From the NCBI RefSeq assembly GCF_000759025.1, contig NZ_JPOS01000016.1, forward strand, positions 1-64,000: a stretch of DNA of 64,000 nucleotides, read 5' to 3'. This stretch comes from Phaeodactylibacter xiamenensis (GTDB lineage Bacteria; Bacteroidota; Bacteroidia; Chitinophagales; Saprospiraceae). Of the stretch, positions 1-9,494 are shown in pieces. The number at the start of each line of letters is the position of its first letter. Position 1 is the first letter of the stretch. A model generated the notes under the pieces. It was not told the origin of the DNA. It did no database searches and saw nothing but the letters and a program-made list of their open reading frames with translations. A program made the translations under genes and the position numbers.

Positions 1-1241
1 GCGGCAGCTATATGGATTCGGAAAATGGTGTGGAAGTTGGTGCCCGGCATTTGGGGGATGAGGATGTTGTCTCACAATCTCCTTTCTTCATTGACCCAAG
101 CCTGATTGATCAAGGTAACTGTGCAGTGCTGCCGGGCTGGGCAGCTTCGGGAGATTGGTTTGAACCAATTGCACCGGATAATCAAGACACCAATTATTTC
201 TGCTCTACCCCCAACTTCGATGCCTGTTCCAACAACGCCCCCGATTCTCCAACCCCGCAGGAAGAAGACGAGGATATTTTGCTCCGCAAGCTGGGCAACG
301 GCACCTTTCAGGCCAGCCGTTATCAAAGTGCCCTGAAATACACCGGGCAGCGCCACCTTTACAAGCGCCTGGAGCACCAAAGCACCCCGCTTAGCAACTG
401 GAAGCTCAGTTTCCTGAATCAGGCTGGCTCTACTCCGGTAGGCGAATACAACAGTATTGATCAAAGTATTAAAGAAGCGCTCACCCTGCCAGACACTATA
501 GCGCAGTCCCTTGCCGCTCAGGACAGTAGCCTCATGGAAGTTATGGATGAATTATCTGGCATTGATGCTGCGCTGTCGGCTGAACCTCCAACGGACACGG
601 CTGAACTACTGCTCAAAAGACGGGAAATGTTAGCGAGCCTGGCTCTTCAGGATTCCATTGCCGGCAACCTCCGTGCAGCCGTTCAAAAAGAGCAGCAGGA
701 AACCCTTTCTCTCATTGGGGCCGCAAACCAAAACGCCCCGGCTGATTCTCTGTACGAAGCCAATGAGCAAGCTTTCAATACCCTTGCTATCAAAGCAGCA
801 GCAAGTATTGACAGCCTTTCCGGCTCAGAGCTGAGTGCCTTATTCAGCCTTGCGAATCAATGCCCCCTCTCCGGAGGCGATGCCGTCTTCCGGGCCCGCA
901 GCCTCTACCGCCTTGCTGACCCTACCTACCGTTTTGATAATGCTGCACTCTGCCAACCCAGTGCTGCCTTGCGGGCGCCAAAGGCAACCGAATCGCTTGA
1001 CTTTACCCTGTTTCCTAATCCCACCTCAGGTCTCACGGTGCTGGAGTTTAGCACCCCGCTTTCCGGCAGGGCAAATGTCACCCTCTACAGCCTTCAGGGT
1101 CAGCCGGTGCTACAACAAACAGCAGGAGAAGGCGCACAGCATATCCTGCTGGAAACAGCGGCTTTGCCCGGCGGGACTTACTTTTGCAGGGTGATGGGAG
1201 TTGATGGAGTGACGGGCGTGAAGAAGTTGGTGAAATTATAA
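1..1241 (+). CDS. T9SS-secreted protein, C-terminal part (5' truncated by window edge)
   Basis: The reading frame is open from the first bases (it reads G-S-Y before the first Met at position 12), so the start lies outside the window and the ATG at 12 is probably internal. About 410 residues are visible. The opening stretch (GSYMDSENGVEVGARHLGDE) resembles the end of a surface-protein domain. The middle (roughly residues 150-290) is helical and rich in Ala, Ser, Leu and Gln. The last ~75 residues form a type IX secretion sorting domain: an FPNPTSG motif, a beta-rich segment and a terminal KKLVKL. By family knowledge this tail directs export across the outer membrane and surface attachment. 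The tail is almost identical to those of the next two genes. The function of the passenger region is unknown. Confidence 0.8.
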   Translation, partial: GSYMDSENGVEVGARHLGDEDVVSQSPFFIDPSLIDQGNCAVLPGWAASGDWFEPIAPDNQDTNYFCSTPNFDACSNNAPDSPTPQEEDEDILLRKLGNGTFQASRYQSALKYTGQRHLYKRLEHQSTPLSNWKLSFLNQAGSTPVGEYNSIDQSIKEALTLPDTIAQSLAAQDSSLMEVMDELSGIDAALSAEPPTDTAELLLKRREMLASLALQDSIAGNLRAAVQKEQQETLSLIGAANQNAPADSLYEANEQAFNTLAIKAAASIDSLSGSELSALFSLANQCPLSGGDAVFRARSLYRLADPTYRFDNAALCQPSAALRAPKATESLDFTLFPNPTSGLTVLEFSTPLSGRANVTLYSLQGQPVLQQTAGEGAQHILLETAALPGGTYFCRVMGVDGVTGVKKLVKL

Positions 1242-1253
1242 GACTAAGTTTGA

Positions 1254-1284
1254 GGGCTATCCGGAAAAACATGCCGGATAGCCC
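1254..1284 (+). terminator. Hairpin terminator, copy 1
   Basis: A perfect 11-bp stem (GGGCTATCCGG at 1254-1264 with CCGGATAGCCC at 1274-1284) encloses a 9-nt loop 12 bp after the stop codon of the first gene. The tail after the stem (TTGCTA) has few T residues, so it may also act as an mRNA-stabilising structure. Confidence 0.6.
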
Positions 1285-1305
1285 TTGCTAGACAAAGCAT
1301 AAGAT

Positions 1306-2835
1306 ATGAAACACTGGCTGCACCAAATACTTCTACCTGTATTTTTGCTTACCCTATACAATGGAAATACCCAAGAGCATGATTATGGATGGATTATAGG
1401 CTACAATAGTGAGTCTGCCCCCGGGTATGAAGGAATGATTTTAGACTTTAACAATTCCCCCATGCAGGTGAAAGATTATGCTATCAATGCCAACTTGTTT
1501 ATTAGCAGTGCCTGCATTGCCGATGAAGATGGCAATCCACTGTTTTACACCAATGGTTGTTCGGTATTTACCAGCACAGGGGCGGTCATGGAAAATGGGG
1601 ACAGCCTTAATTTTGGGGCTGTTTACGAAGAACATTGTGAGGGGGTTAGGTTTAGCTACACCGCCGGCCGCCAAAGCAGCTTAATCCTGCCCATGCCCGG
1701 CAGCGACAGCCTCTACTACCTTTTCCACAAGCGGATCATTTATCAGGAAGAACCAGTCTTTGATGTCATCACCGACCGTATCCTTTATTCTGTGGTGGAC
1801 ATGAGCGCCAATCAGGGGCTGGGCCGGGTGGTGGAGAAAAATGTTGCCCTTTTTGAGGAACCTACCGTCTACGGGCAATTAACCGCAGTAAAGCACGCCA
1901 ATGGCGAAGACTGGTGGATTGTCAATGCCTTGGACCAATCAGATGAGTATGTTTTTTTCCTGTTCGATAGTAGTGGGCCCTCTTTTTCGCATACCCAGGT
2001 TATAGGTAATATAAGCAGTAGCAGTGGCTCTTCAGGCGGGCAGGCCAACTTCTCCCCCAATGGCCGCTACTACGCCCGCTACAGTGCCGACGGGCTCTTC
2101 CTCATGGAATTCGACCGGCAGGCCGGGGCGCTGAGTGCGTTTCAGCATATCCCCATACCGGACGTGCATGCACGGGGCGGGGTAGCCTTCTCCCCCAGCT
2201 CAGAGCTGTGTTACGTCAGCGCCTTTGATACCATTATGCAGTTTGACCTCATGGCACCGGATATTGAAGCTTCCGGCACCGTCGTCGCGGTATACGATGG
2301 GTTTATTGACCTTTTTGCCATCACTTTTGGGAACCTTCAGCTTGGACCTGATTGCAAAATATACTGCAAGGTATTCGCCGCTGTACCTTATCTTCATGTC
2401 ATACATCAGCCCAATCAAAGAGGCACTGCCTGCCAGGTGGAGCAAAGGGGCGTAATTCTGCCCTATAGAAACTATAGCATGCTGCCCCACTTCCCAAACT
2501 ACCGCCTCGGCCCCCTAATCCCCGGCGAGGCACCGCCTCCGCCCTGCGAGACGGTGGTGAGTACGCCTACGGTGCCTCCACAGGCTGGGGCGGGCTTTAG
2601 CCTCTACCCCAACCCTGCCTCCGGGCTTACGACGGTGGAGTTTAGCACCCCGCTTTCCGGCAGGGCAAATGTCACCCTCTACAGCCTTCAGAGTCAGCCG
2701 GTACTACAACAAACAGCAGGAGAAGGCGCACAGCACGTTCTGCTGGAAACAGCGGCTTTGCCCGGCGGGACTTACTTTTGCAGGGTTACAGGAGTTGACG
2801 GAATAACGGGCGTGAAGAAGTTGGTGAAATTATAG
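1306..2835 (+). CDS. T9SS-secreted propeller-like protein, copy 1
   Basis: This 509-residue protein starts with a signal peptide (MKHWLHQILLPVFLLTLYNG, with likely cleavage near NTQ). The central ~400 residues have recurring short beta-type segments (NGRYYARYSADGLFLMEFD, LQLGPDCKIYC) of the kind found in WD40/YVTN-type propellers, but I do not recognise a named family. A Pro-rich linker (PGEAPPPPCETVV) leads into a type IX sorting domain (SLYPNPASG to KKLVKL). It is therefore probably exported to the cell surface. It is the first of two near-identical tandem copies, each preceded by the same leader and hairpin. Surface adhesion or degradation would be guesses; the substrate is unknown. Confidence 0.75.
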   Translation: MKHWLHQILLPVFLLTLYNGNTQEHDYGWIIGYNSESAPGYEGMILDFNNSPMQVKDYAINANLFISSACIADEDGNPLFYTNGCSVFTSTGAVMENGDSLNFGAVYEEHCEGVRFSYTAGRQSSLILPMPGSDSLYYLFHKRIIYQEEPVFDVITDRILYSVVDMSANQGLGRVVEKNVALFEEPTVYGQLTAVKHANGEDWWIVNALDQSDEYVFFLFDSSGPSFSHTQVIGNISSSSGSSGGQANFSPNGRYYARYSADGLFLMEFDRQAGALSAFQHIPIPDVHARGGVAFSPSSELCYVSAFDTIMQFDLMAPDIEASGTVVAVYDGFIDLFAITFGNLQLGPDCKIYCKVFAAVPYLHVIHQPNQRGTACQVEQRGVILPYRNYSMLPHFPNYRLGPLIPGEAPPPPCETVVSTPTVPPQAGAGFSLYPNPASGLTTVEFSTPLSGRANVTLYSLQSQPVLQQTAGEGAQHVLLETAALPGGTYFCRVTGVDGITGVKKLVKL

Positions 2836-2847
2836 GACCCAGCTTGA

Positions 2848-2878
2848 GGGCTATCCGGAAAAACATGCCGGATAGCCC
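2848..2878 (+). terminator. Hairpin terminator, copy 2
   Basis: This is the same 11-bp stem and 9-nt loop as at 1254-1284, duplicated with the gene and placed 12 bp after the stop codon of the first propeller-like gene. No equivalent hairpin follows the third gene, where only a weak 6-bp stem (4447-4452 with 4465-4470) is visible. Confidence 0.6.
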
Positions 2879-2899
2879 TTGCTAGACAAAGCATAAGAT

Positions 2900-4435
2900 A
2901 TGAAACACTGGCTGCACCAAATACTTCTACCTGTATTTTTGCTTACCCTATACAATGGAAATACCCAAGAGCATGATTATGGATGGATTATAGGCTACAA
3001 TAGTGAGTCTGCCCCCGGGTATGAAGGAATGATTTTAGACTTTAACAATTCCCCCATGCAGGTGAAAGATTATGCTATCAATGCCAACTTGTTTATTAGC
3101 AGTGCCTGCATTGCCGATGAAGATGGCAATCCACTGTTTTACACCAATGGTTGTTCGGTATTTACCAGCACAGGGGCGGTCATGGAAAATGGGGACAGCC
3201 TTAATTTTGGGGCTGTTTACGAAGAACATTGTGAGGGGGTTAGGTTTAGCTACACCGCCGGCCGCCAAAGCAGCTTAATCCTGCCCATGCCCGGCAGCGA
3301 CAGCCTCTACTACCTTTTCCACAAGCGGATCATTTATCAGGAAGAACCAGTCTTTGATGTCATCACCGACCGTATCCTTTATTCTGTGGTGGACATGAGC
3401 GCCAATCAGGGGCTGGGCCGGGTGGTGGAGAAAAATGTTGCCCTATTTGAGGAGCCTACGGTTTACGGTGAATTAACCGCAGTGAAGCATGCCAATGGCG
3501 AAGACTGGTGGATTGTCAATGCCCTGGACCAATCAGATGAGTATGTTTTTTTCCTGTTCGATAGTAGTGGGCCCTATTTTTCGCACACCCAGGTCCTAGG
3601 AGACAGCAGCAGTTTTGCCGGTTCTGGCGGCGGCCAGGCCAACTTCTCCCCCGATGGCCGCTACTACGCCCGTTACAGTGCCGACGGGCTCTTCCTCATG
3701 GAATTCGACCGGCAGGCTGGGGTGCTGAATGCGTTTCAGCATATCCCTATACCAGACGTGAATGCCCTAGGTGGAGTTGCCTTTTCACCCAACTCCGAGC
3801 TGTGCTACGTCAGCGCCTTTGATACCATTATGCAGTTTGACCTCATGGCACCGGATATTGAAGCTTCCGGTACCGTCGTCGCGGTATACGATGGGTTTAT
3901 TGACCTTTTTGCCATCACTTTTGGGAACCTTCAGCTTGGACCTGATTGCAAAATATACTGCAATGTGTTCGCCACCGTACCTTATCTTCATGTCATACAT
4001 CAGCCCAATCAAAGAGGCACTGCCTGCCAGGTGGAGCAAAGGGGCGTAATCCTGCCCTATAGAAACTATAGCATGCTGCCCCACTTCCCCAACTATCGCC
4101 TCGGCCCCCTAATCCCCGGCGAGGCACCGCCTCCGCCCTGCGAGACGGTGGTGAGTACGCCTACGGTGCCTCCACAGGCTGGGGCGGGCTTTAGCCTCTA
4201 CCCCAACCCTAGCTCCGGGCTTACAACGGTGGAATTCAGCACCCCGCTTTCCGGCCGGGCAAATGTCACCCTCTACAGCCTTCAGGGGCAGCCGGTACTA
4301 CAGCAAACAGCAGGAGAAGGCGCACAGCACGTGTTACTGGAAACAGTGACTTTACCCAGCGGGACTTACTTCTGCAGGGTGACAGGAGTTGATGGATCGA
4401 CGGGCGTGAAGAAGTTGGTAATAACAGGCAGGTAA
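2900..4435 (+). CDS. T9SS-secreted propeller-like protein, copy 2
   Basis: This 511-residue protein is a tandem duplicate of the preceding gene. Signal peptide, propeller-like body, Pro-rich linker and type IX sorting domain are all present. The first ~180 residues are identical to copy 1. Differences cluster around residues 190-290 and in the last ten residues, where this copy ends KKLVITGR instead of KKLVKL. The altered end is notable because the last residues of T9SS domains are normally conserved (KxLVxx), though the core of the domain is unchanged. Spacing and leader match copy 1, so each copy may have its own transcript. Confidence 0.75.
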   Translation: MKHWLHQILLPVFLLTLYNGNTQEHDYGWIIGYNSESAPGYEGMILDFNNSPMQVKDYAINANLFISSACIADEDGNPLFYTNGCSVFTSTGAVMENGDSLNFGAVYEEHCEGVRFSYTAGRQSSLILPMPGSDSLYYLFHKRIIYQEEPVFDVITDRILYSVVDMSANQGLGRVVEKNVALFEEPTVYGELTAVKHANGEDWWIVNALDQSDEYVFFLFDSSGPYFSHTQVLGDSSSFAGSGGGQANFSPDGRYYARYSADGLFLMEFDRQAGVLNAFQHIPIPDVNALGGVAFSPNSELCYVSAFDTIMQFDLMAPDIEASGTVVAVYDGFIDLFAITFGNLQLGPDCKIYCNVFATVPYLHVIHQPNQRGTACQVEQRGVILPYRNYSMLPHFPNYRLGPLIPGEAPPPPCETVVSTPTVPPQAGAGFSLYPNPSSGLTTVEFSTPLSGRANVTLYSLQGQPVLQQTAGEGAQHVLLETVTLPSGTYFCRVTGVDGSTGVKKLVITGR

Positions 4436-4680
4436 CTAACAACAGCGCTCACCGGAGGCCCTCAGTGAGCATATGGTTAAGCGTTTCAATGCATGCTTCA
4501 AAAAGATGAAAGACCGGATGCACGGTGCGTGGGTAAGGCGGCTATGCAAACCCAATTAAGGCTTCCATCCCACGTTGTTTGAACTACCCCCAACGCCCAC
4601 TTCCAAACACCCCATGTCCGATATCGAACAGGTAGCAAAAACCCGAAAGCGTAAAAACGTGATAATCAATACCTCCATTT

Positions 4681-4697
4681 TTGGCACGACTCCTGCA
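4681..4697 (+). promoter_or_regulatory. Sigma-54 (-24/-12) promoter of the exporter operon
   Basis: The sequence TTGGCACGACTCCTGCA matches the sigma-54 consensus (YTGGCACGrNNNTTGCW) at every defined position except one T-to-C in the -12 element. The GG and GC pairs have the required 10-bp spacing. Transcription would start near 4708, about 18 bp before the adaptor ATG at 4726. The operon it would drive encodes an NtrC-family activator (10704-12074). A short inverted repeat (CGTTG at 4573-4577, CAACG at 4591-4595) about 100 bp upstream is a possible but weak activator site. The rest of 4436-4680 shows no gene. Confidence 0.8.
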
Positions 4698-4725
4698 CCG
4701 CTCTCAGCAAAACAATACCTGAGAG

Positions 4726-5976
4726 ATGGACCGACCAATATCTAACACCAAGAAAAAGCGCCGCCTGGGCAAAAACGCCCTCCGCATTACCGGGCTGATT
4801 GCTGTATTAGTTGGCGCCCTGTTTGTGCTGCGCAGCATGCTCACCAAAGAGCTGGACCGCAAAGATTTTCAAACAGCTACCGTTGAGGTGGGCAAAGTCG
4901 AAGAGGCCATCACTGCTTCCGGGCTCGTCGTCCCGGCCTTTGAGCAGCAACTCACCGCCCCTGTCACCGCTGCTATTCAGGAAGTGCACCGGCAGTCGGG
5001 TGATAAAGTCGAGCGGGGCGATACCATTCTCCAACTGGATGAAGAGTACATCCGTCTGCAGTACGAATCGCTGGCCGATCAGCTGGAGCTGAAGAAGAAC
5101 AAAATCACCCGACTGCGGCACGAGTACGACAAAAACATTCAGGACCTGGCTTACGAAAGCGAAATCAAAGCCCTGCAAATCTCCAGCCTGGAGGCTCAAC
5201 TGGCAGACACCAAGCGCCTGCGCGAAATCGGCTCCGCAACACCGGAGGAAGTCGATCAGGCTCAACTGCAGCTGGATATCGCCCGCCTGGAAAAGCAAAA
5301 ACTGGACAACGAACTGCGCTTCCGCGAACAGGTCCTGCCCGGCGACCGCCGCAATCTGGAACTGGAGGTCCGCATGGAGGAAAAGAAAAGCAGTGAGCTC
5401 GCCCGCAAGCTTCGGGAAACGAGTGTCATCGCACCCCGCTCTGGTGTAATCACCTGGATTAATGAAGACCTCGGCAAGCAGGTCAGCGAAGGCGAACTGC
5501 TGGTCCGCCTGGCCGACCTGCAGCGCTACCGCATCGAGGCGACCTGCTCCGATCGCTACGCCGCTCAGGTCAAAATCGGGCTGCCGGTACGGGTGCGCAT
5601 CAATCAGACGGACCTGAACGGGCGCATCTCCACTATCCTGCCGGCAGTGGAAAACAACACCGTGGCCTTCATCGTCGAGCTGGACGAGCCCGACCACCCC
5701 AAGCTGCGCCCCAACCGCCGCGTGGAGGTCTTCCTGATTGCCAATGCCCGCGAGCAAGCCCTGCGACTGAAAAACGGGCCGGCCTTCCGGGGCAAAACCA
5801 TACAGCCGCTGTTTGTCGTGGACGGCAAGGAAGCCCGCCGCACGGAAGCCCGCATTGGCCTCACTAGTGTCGACTACGTGGAGCTGCTGGAAACCGACCT
5901 GCAGCCCGGCCAGCAAGTCATCATTTCCGATATGGCTGCCTACGAACACCTGGAGCAGATCAAGCTGGAAGAATAA
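4726..5976 (+). CDS. HlyD/MacA-family periplasmic adaptor
   Basis: This 416-residue protein links an inner-membrane ABC exporter to a TolC-type channel. One N-terminal membrane segment (about residues 20-40) follows a Lys/Arg-rich start (KKKRR). A biotinyl-lipoyl half (AIQEVHRQSGDKVERGDTIL) is followed by a long alpha-helical hairpin (about residues 105-215, rich in Glu, Lys, Leu and Gln). The second lipoyl half (VIAPRSGVITWINEDLGKQV) and beta-barrel and membrane-proximal domains complete the family order. The start is the ATG 18 bp after the predicted sigma-54 transcription start. It is the first gene of an operon continuing with outer-membrane channel, ATPase, permeases and regulators. The exported substrate cannot be read from the sequence. 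Confidence 0.88.
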   Translation: MDRPISNTKKKRRLGKNALRITGLIAVLVGALFVLRSMLTKELDRKDFQTATVEVGKVEEAITASGLVVPAFEQQLTAPVTAAIQEVHRQSGDKVERGDTILQLDEEYIRLQYESLADQLELKKNKITRLRHEYDKNIQDLAYESEIKALQISSLEAQLADTKRLREIGSATPEEVDQAQLQLDIARLEKQKLDNELRFREQVLPGDRRNLELEVRMEEKKSSELARKLRETSVIAPRSGVITWINEDLGKQVSEGELLVRLADLQRYRIEATCSDRYAAQVKIGLPVRVRINQTDLNGRISTILPAVENNTVAFIVELDEPDHPKLRPNRRVEVFLIANAREQALRLKNGPAFRGKTIQPLFVVDGKEARRTEARIGLTSVDYVELLETDLQPGQQVIISDMAAYEHLEQIKLEE

Positions 5977-6017
5977 GCGCCTGCAACTCCTATTCACAAG
6001 CGATCAAAACCTGAGCC

Positions 6018-7445
6018 ATGAAACAAATCATCACCTTATACCTTAGCCTGCTGCCCATCGCCCTTATGGCACAGGTACTGCCCGACAGCCTGCAACTGGA
6101 AGCCTTCCTCCAACTGGCCGAAGCGCGCAGCCTGGACCGGCAGCAAGCCGAAACGGACCTGGAACTGGCAGAGCTGGACTTCCGGTTGTTCCGCGCCAGC
6201 CAACGCCCACAGCTTCTGGCGAGCGCCAATCTCCCCAATTACCAGCGTACTGTAAGTGAAATTGTACAGCCAAATGGCACCGTACTTTTCCAGCCTATCC
6301 GCAACAACAACAGCGCCCTGGGACTGCGCCTCACACAGGCCATCCCGGCTACCGGGGGCACTCTGTTTGTGCAGAGCAACCTGCAGCGCTTTGACGACTT
6401 TGAAGGGAATAACTCCCTCTACAACGGCATACCCATCCGCATAGGGCTGGCACAACCCCTGTTTGGCTTCAACGAGCAAAAGTGGGCGCAACAACTGGCG
6501 CCCGTACGCCTGACCGAAGCGCAGAAGCAATACCGCGCCGACCGGGCGACCATCCGTACCGCAGCCACCCGACTGTTTTTTAATTTCCTTTATGCCCGTA
6601 CGGAACTCGACATCGCTATTGCCAATCAGGAAAGCAATCAGGAGCTGTTCGAAATCGCACAGGAACGACATAACCTGGGCAAAATTTCGGACAGCGACCT
6701 GATGCAGTTGCAGGTCAGCCTGCTTTCTGCAAAGCGCAGCCGCCGCAATGCAGAGCAGACCTACCGCGACCGGGCCGCTCAAATCCGGGCTTTCCTGGGC
6801 TTGGCACCGGAGGCAGACCTGCCCTATCCCAAACGGCCGGGCACGCCTCCCAAGGTTACCCTTGAACCGGAAGCAGCCATTGCCGAAGCATTCAAAAACC
6901 GGCCGGAGCTGGACCACTACGCCCGCCGCATTCTTGAAGCCGAACAGGAAGTGGCCCGCGCCAAAGGGCAGGGCGGCTTTCAGGCTGACCTGATCGCTTC
7001 TGTAGGCTGGACCCGTTCGGCTCAGGACCTGGAGCAGATTTACCAGTCGCCACTGAACGAACAGCTGCTACAGGTACAGGTCAGCGTGCCTATATTGGAC
7101 TGGGGCGCACAGCGTAGCCGCGTAGCCCTGCAGCAGGCCCGCCTCGAACTCGAGCAGCGGCAGGTCCAACAGGAAGAACTGGATTTTCAGACCGATGTAC
7201 GGCAGACCTTGCAGCAGGTCCAAAACCTGCAGCAGGAGGTACAACTGGCACAATCCCTGACCAACCTGGCACAGGAGCGCTTCCGCATCGCTCTGGAAAG
7301 CTACCGCCTTGGCGGCATTGATATTACGAATCTCATCATCAGTCAGCAGGAGAAAGACCTGGCCATGCGCACCTATATTTTCGCCCTGGGCGACTACTGG
7401 CAGGCCTACTACGAACTGCAGCGGCTGACTTTAATCGAATTTTAA
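6018..7445 (+). CDS. TolC-family outer-membrane efflux channel
   Basis: This 475-residue protein has a signal peptide (cleavage near ALMAQ) and the two internally related halves of outer-membrane efflux proteins. Each half has long amphipathic helices with conserved spacing (LAEARSLDRQQAETDLELAE near the start, LARERF-like LAQERFRIALESYRLGGID near the end). The second half includes the usual SVPILDWG strand followed by the R-S-x-V-A-L-Q-Q helix. Length is typical for the family. It follows the adaptor after a 41-bp gap and is 21 bp ahead of the ABC ATPase, so the three belong to one exporter. It would provide the exit duct across the outer membrane. Confidence 0.9.
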   Translation: MKQIITLYLSLLPIALMAQVLPDSLQLEAFLQLAEARSLDRQQAETDLELAELDFRLFRASQRPQLLASANLPNYQRTVSEIVQPNGTVLFQPIRNNNSALGLRLTQAIPATGGTLFVQSNLQRFDDFEGNNSLYNGIPIRIGLAQPLFGFNEQKWAQQLAPVRLTEAQKQYRADRATIRTAATRLFFNFLYARTELDIAIANQESNQELFEIAQERHNLGKISDSDLMQLQVSLLSAKRSRRNAEQTYRDRAAQIRAFLGLAPEADLPYPKRPGTPPKVTLEPEAAIAEAFKNRPELDHYARRILEAEQEVARAKGQGGFQADLIASVGWTRSAQDLEQIYQSPLNEQLLQVQVSVPILDWGAQRSRVALQQARLELEQRQVQQEELDFQTDVRQTLQQVQNLQQEVQLAQSLTNLAQERFRIALESYRLGGIDITNLIISQQEKDLAMRTYIFALGDYWQAYYELQRLTLIEF

Positions 7446-7466
7446 ACTTTCAAAAATACCTACGCC

Positions 7467-8132
7467 ATGATACAGCTTGAAAACATCACCAAAGTCTATC
7501 AGACCAAAGTCATTGAAACCACTGCCCTGGACAACATCAACATCGAAGTTCCGGAGGGCGAATTCCTATCCATCATGGGCCCGTCCGGCTGCGGCAAAAG
7601 CACCCTGCTCAACATCATGGGCATGATTGATGAGCCCACTACCGGGCAGGTCAAGGTTGCCGGGAAGTTGGTGGGCAATTACCACTCCAAAGCCACGGCC
7701 CGTTTTCGCAATGAGCAACTGGGCTTCATTTTCCAGAGCTTCCACCTCATCAATGAGCTGTCGGTCATCGATAATGTGGAGTTGCCGCTGATTTACCGTA
7801 AGGTATCGGGCAAGCAGCGGCGGCAGATGGCCGAAGCGGCCCTCACCCAAGTCGGGCTAAGCAACCGCATGAAGCACTTCCCCTCGCAATTGTCGGGCGG
7901 TCAGAAGCAGCGGGTAGCCATCGCCCGGGCCATCGTCGGGCAGCCGCGCATTATCCTGGCCGATGAGCCGACTGGCAATCTGGATTCCGCCATGGGCAAC
8001 GAAATCATGGACATCCTCATGCGTCTCAATCAGGAGCAGGGCACGACCATTGTCATGGTCACCCACGATGAGACCATGGCCCGCAAGACCCACCGCCTGG
8101 TCCGCCTTTTTGACGGCCAGCAAGTATCCTAA
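7467..8132 (+). CDS. ABC transporter ATPase, MacB/LolD type
   Basis: This 221-residue ATPase powers the exporter. Walker A is GPSGCGKST (residues 38-46), the signature is LSGGQKQR, Walker B is [13 protein letters not shown] and the switch His lies in VTHDE. The N-terminus ([13 protein letters not shown]) and the conserved DEPTGNLD place it in the MacB/LolD/FtsE group that works with FtsX-type permeases rather than in the import group. It lies 21 bp after the channel gene and 21 bp before the first permease gene. Confidence 0.92.
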   Translation: MIQLENITKVYQTKVIETTALDNINIEVPEGEFLSIMGPSGCGKSTLLNIMGMIDEPTTGQVKVAGKLVGNYHSKATARFRNEQLGFIFQSFHLINELSVIDNVELPLIYRKVSGKQRRQMAEAALTQVGLSNRMKHFPSQLSGGQKQRVAIARAIVGQPRIILADEPTGNLDSAMGNEIMDILMRLNQEQGTTIVMVTHDETMARKTHRLVRLFDGQQVS

Positions 8133-8153
8133 AACCGAAAAACACCAAGTCCT

Positions 8154-9494
8154 ATGCTTAGCAGTTATTTCAAATTAGCGATCAAGGTGCTGGGGCGGCA
8201 CCGGTTCTTCACCTTCATCAGCCTCTTCGGCATCAGCTTCACCCTGATGATTTTGATGGTGACGACTTCCTTCCTGGAAACCGAGCTGGGCAGCCATCCG
8301 CCCCTGACCGAAAAAGACCGCATGGTCCTTCTGCCCCGCCTCATCATGAAGCAGATGGTGACCGACACTACCTGGTCTGTAGACACCACGATGCTCGATG
8401 GGCAGCCCGCTTACGACAGCACCTTCACGGTGGGTAAGAAGCGGCAGAACAGCTACTCCTCCTCTTCCCTGAGCTATTCCTTTCTGGACCGCTACATGCG
8501 CGATATTCCGGGAGCGGAGGCACACAGTTTCTTCTGCGCCGACACTCAATTTGATATTTTCATCAACGGCAAAAAGCTCAATTTCAAAGCCCTGTACAGC
8601 GATGCCACCTACTGGGAAATTTTTGACTTTAACTTTCTGGCGGGGCGCTCTTTCCAGCCTTCTGAGGTGGAACGGCAGGTACAGGTAGCCGTGCTGTCGC
8701 GTAAAGCCGCCGTGGATTACTTTGGGACAACAGAACAGGTAGTCGGCCGCAGTATCGAGATGGATGGTAAACAACTGGAAGTCATCGGCATCGTGGAACA
8801 GCCTTCCAACTCCAAGGATTATGTGACCTCAGAGGTGTACCTGCCACTCACCCTGATGTCAGGGTCTGCCCTGACAGAAACCGGCTTCCACGGCCCATTT
8901 ACAGCCGTCTTTCTGGCAGGAAGCCCGGAGGCCCGGTCAACAATCGTGGAAGCCATCCGCCAAAAAGCCGACCGTATCCCATTGCCTAACCCGGAAGACT
9001 ACAACAAGCTGGAGCTCATGCCGGCTACAGTGATCGGGCTGTATGCCTATTACATGATGCCGGTACAGGACGACCCGGAAGGCGCGCTGCAAATGTTTAC
9101 CCTCGTAGCCGTTGGCCTGATGCTGTTGTTTATCCTCCTGCCCACCCTCAACCTGATCAACCTGAACATCAGCCGGGCGATGGAGCGCTCCGCAGAAATC
9201 GGGGTGCGTAAGGCTTTTGGCGCCCATTCCGGCAGCATCCTGGCACAGCTTGTGTTTGAGAATGTCGTGCTGACTTTCCTGGGCGGCATCCTGGGCTGGC
9301 TCTTTGCTCTTGCCCTGATTTACCTCGTCAATGACAGTCAGGTGCTGGGCGATACCCAACTGCAGTTCAACACCGCCGTCTTCCTGTACAGCCTGCTGAT
9401 CTGCCTGGTATTTGGCATCCTTTCCGGCCTGCTGCCCGCCTACCGCATGTCCAAACTTCATATCGTGAACGCCATAAAATTCAACAACCTATGA
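8154..9494 (+). CDS. ABC transporter permease, FtsX/MacB type (first)
   Basis: This 446-residue permease has one N-terminal membrane helix (about residues 18-38), a large periplasmic domain (MacB-like core, about 40-285) and three C-terminal helices of the FtsX domain. The conserved cytoplasmic turn RAMERSAEIGVRKAFGAHSGSI is present. Such permeases act as mechanotransmitters with an adaptor and an outer-membrane channel. Its stop overlaps the start of the next permease by 4 bp (ATGA), indicating translational coupling and probably a heterodimeric transporter. Confidence 0.9.
   Translation: MLSSYFKLAIKVLGRHRFFTFISLFGISFTLMILMVTTSFLETELGSHPPLTEKDRMVLLPRLIMKQMVTDTTWSVDTTMLDGQPAYDSTFTVGKKRQNSYSSSSLSYSFLDRYMRDIPGAEAHSFFCADTQFDIFINGKKLNFKALYSDATYWEIFDFNFLAGRSFQPSEVERQVQVAVLSRKAAVDYFGTTEQVVGRSIEMDGKQLEVIGIVEQPSNSKDYVTSEVYLPLTLMSGSALTETGFHGPFTAVFLAGSPEARSTIVEAIRQKADRIPLPNPEDYNKLELMPATVIGLYAYYMMPVQDDPEGALQMFTLVAVGLMLLFILLPTLNLINLNISRAMERSAEIGVRKAFGAHSGSILAQLVFENVVLTFLGGILGWLFALALIYLVNDSQVLGDTQLQFNTAVFLYSLLICLVFGILSGLLPAYRMSKLHIVNAIKFNNL

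Larger units (their letters stand above)
1250..3444. repeat. Tandem duplication: identical blocks 1250-1850 and 2844-3444
   Basis: The intergenic hairpin, the 5' leader and the first ~545 bp of coding sequence are the same in both copies at an offset of 1594 bp. The identical stretch is 601 bp long. It starts just after the preceding stop codon and ends at 1850/3444, where substitutions begin (T at 1851 against A at 3445). After that point the copies are a patchwork of identical and diverged segments up to the stop codons. This pattern fits a recent tandem duplication, or continuing gene conversion between older copies. Confidence 0.9.

Noticed and set aside
4447-4470. Possible terminator after the third T9SS gene
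   Set aside because: The stem is only 6 bp with a 12-nt loop and no T tract.
4614-4745. Small frame of 43 codons overlapping the adaptor start
   Set aside because: It spans the sigma-54 promoter and predicted transcription start, has no recognisable motif, and would be mostly outside the operon transcript.
4807-5997. 396-codon open frame on the minus strand
   Set aside because: It is fully antisense to the adaptor gene, which has clear domains. Its translation is low in complexity and shows no family pattern.
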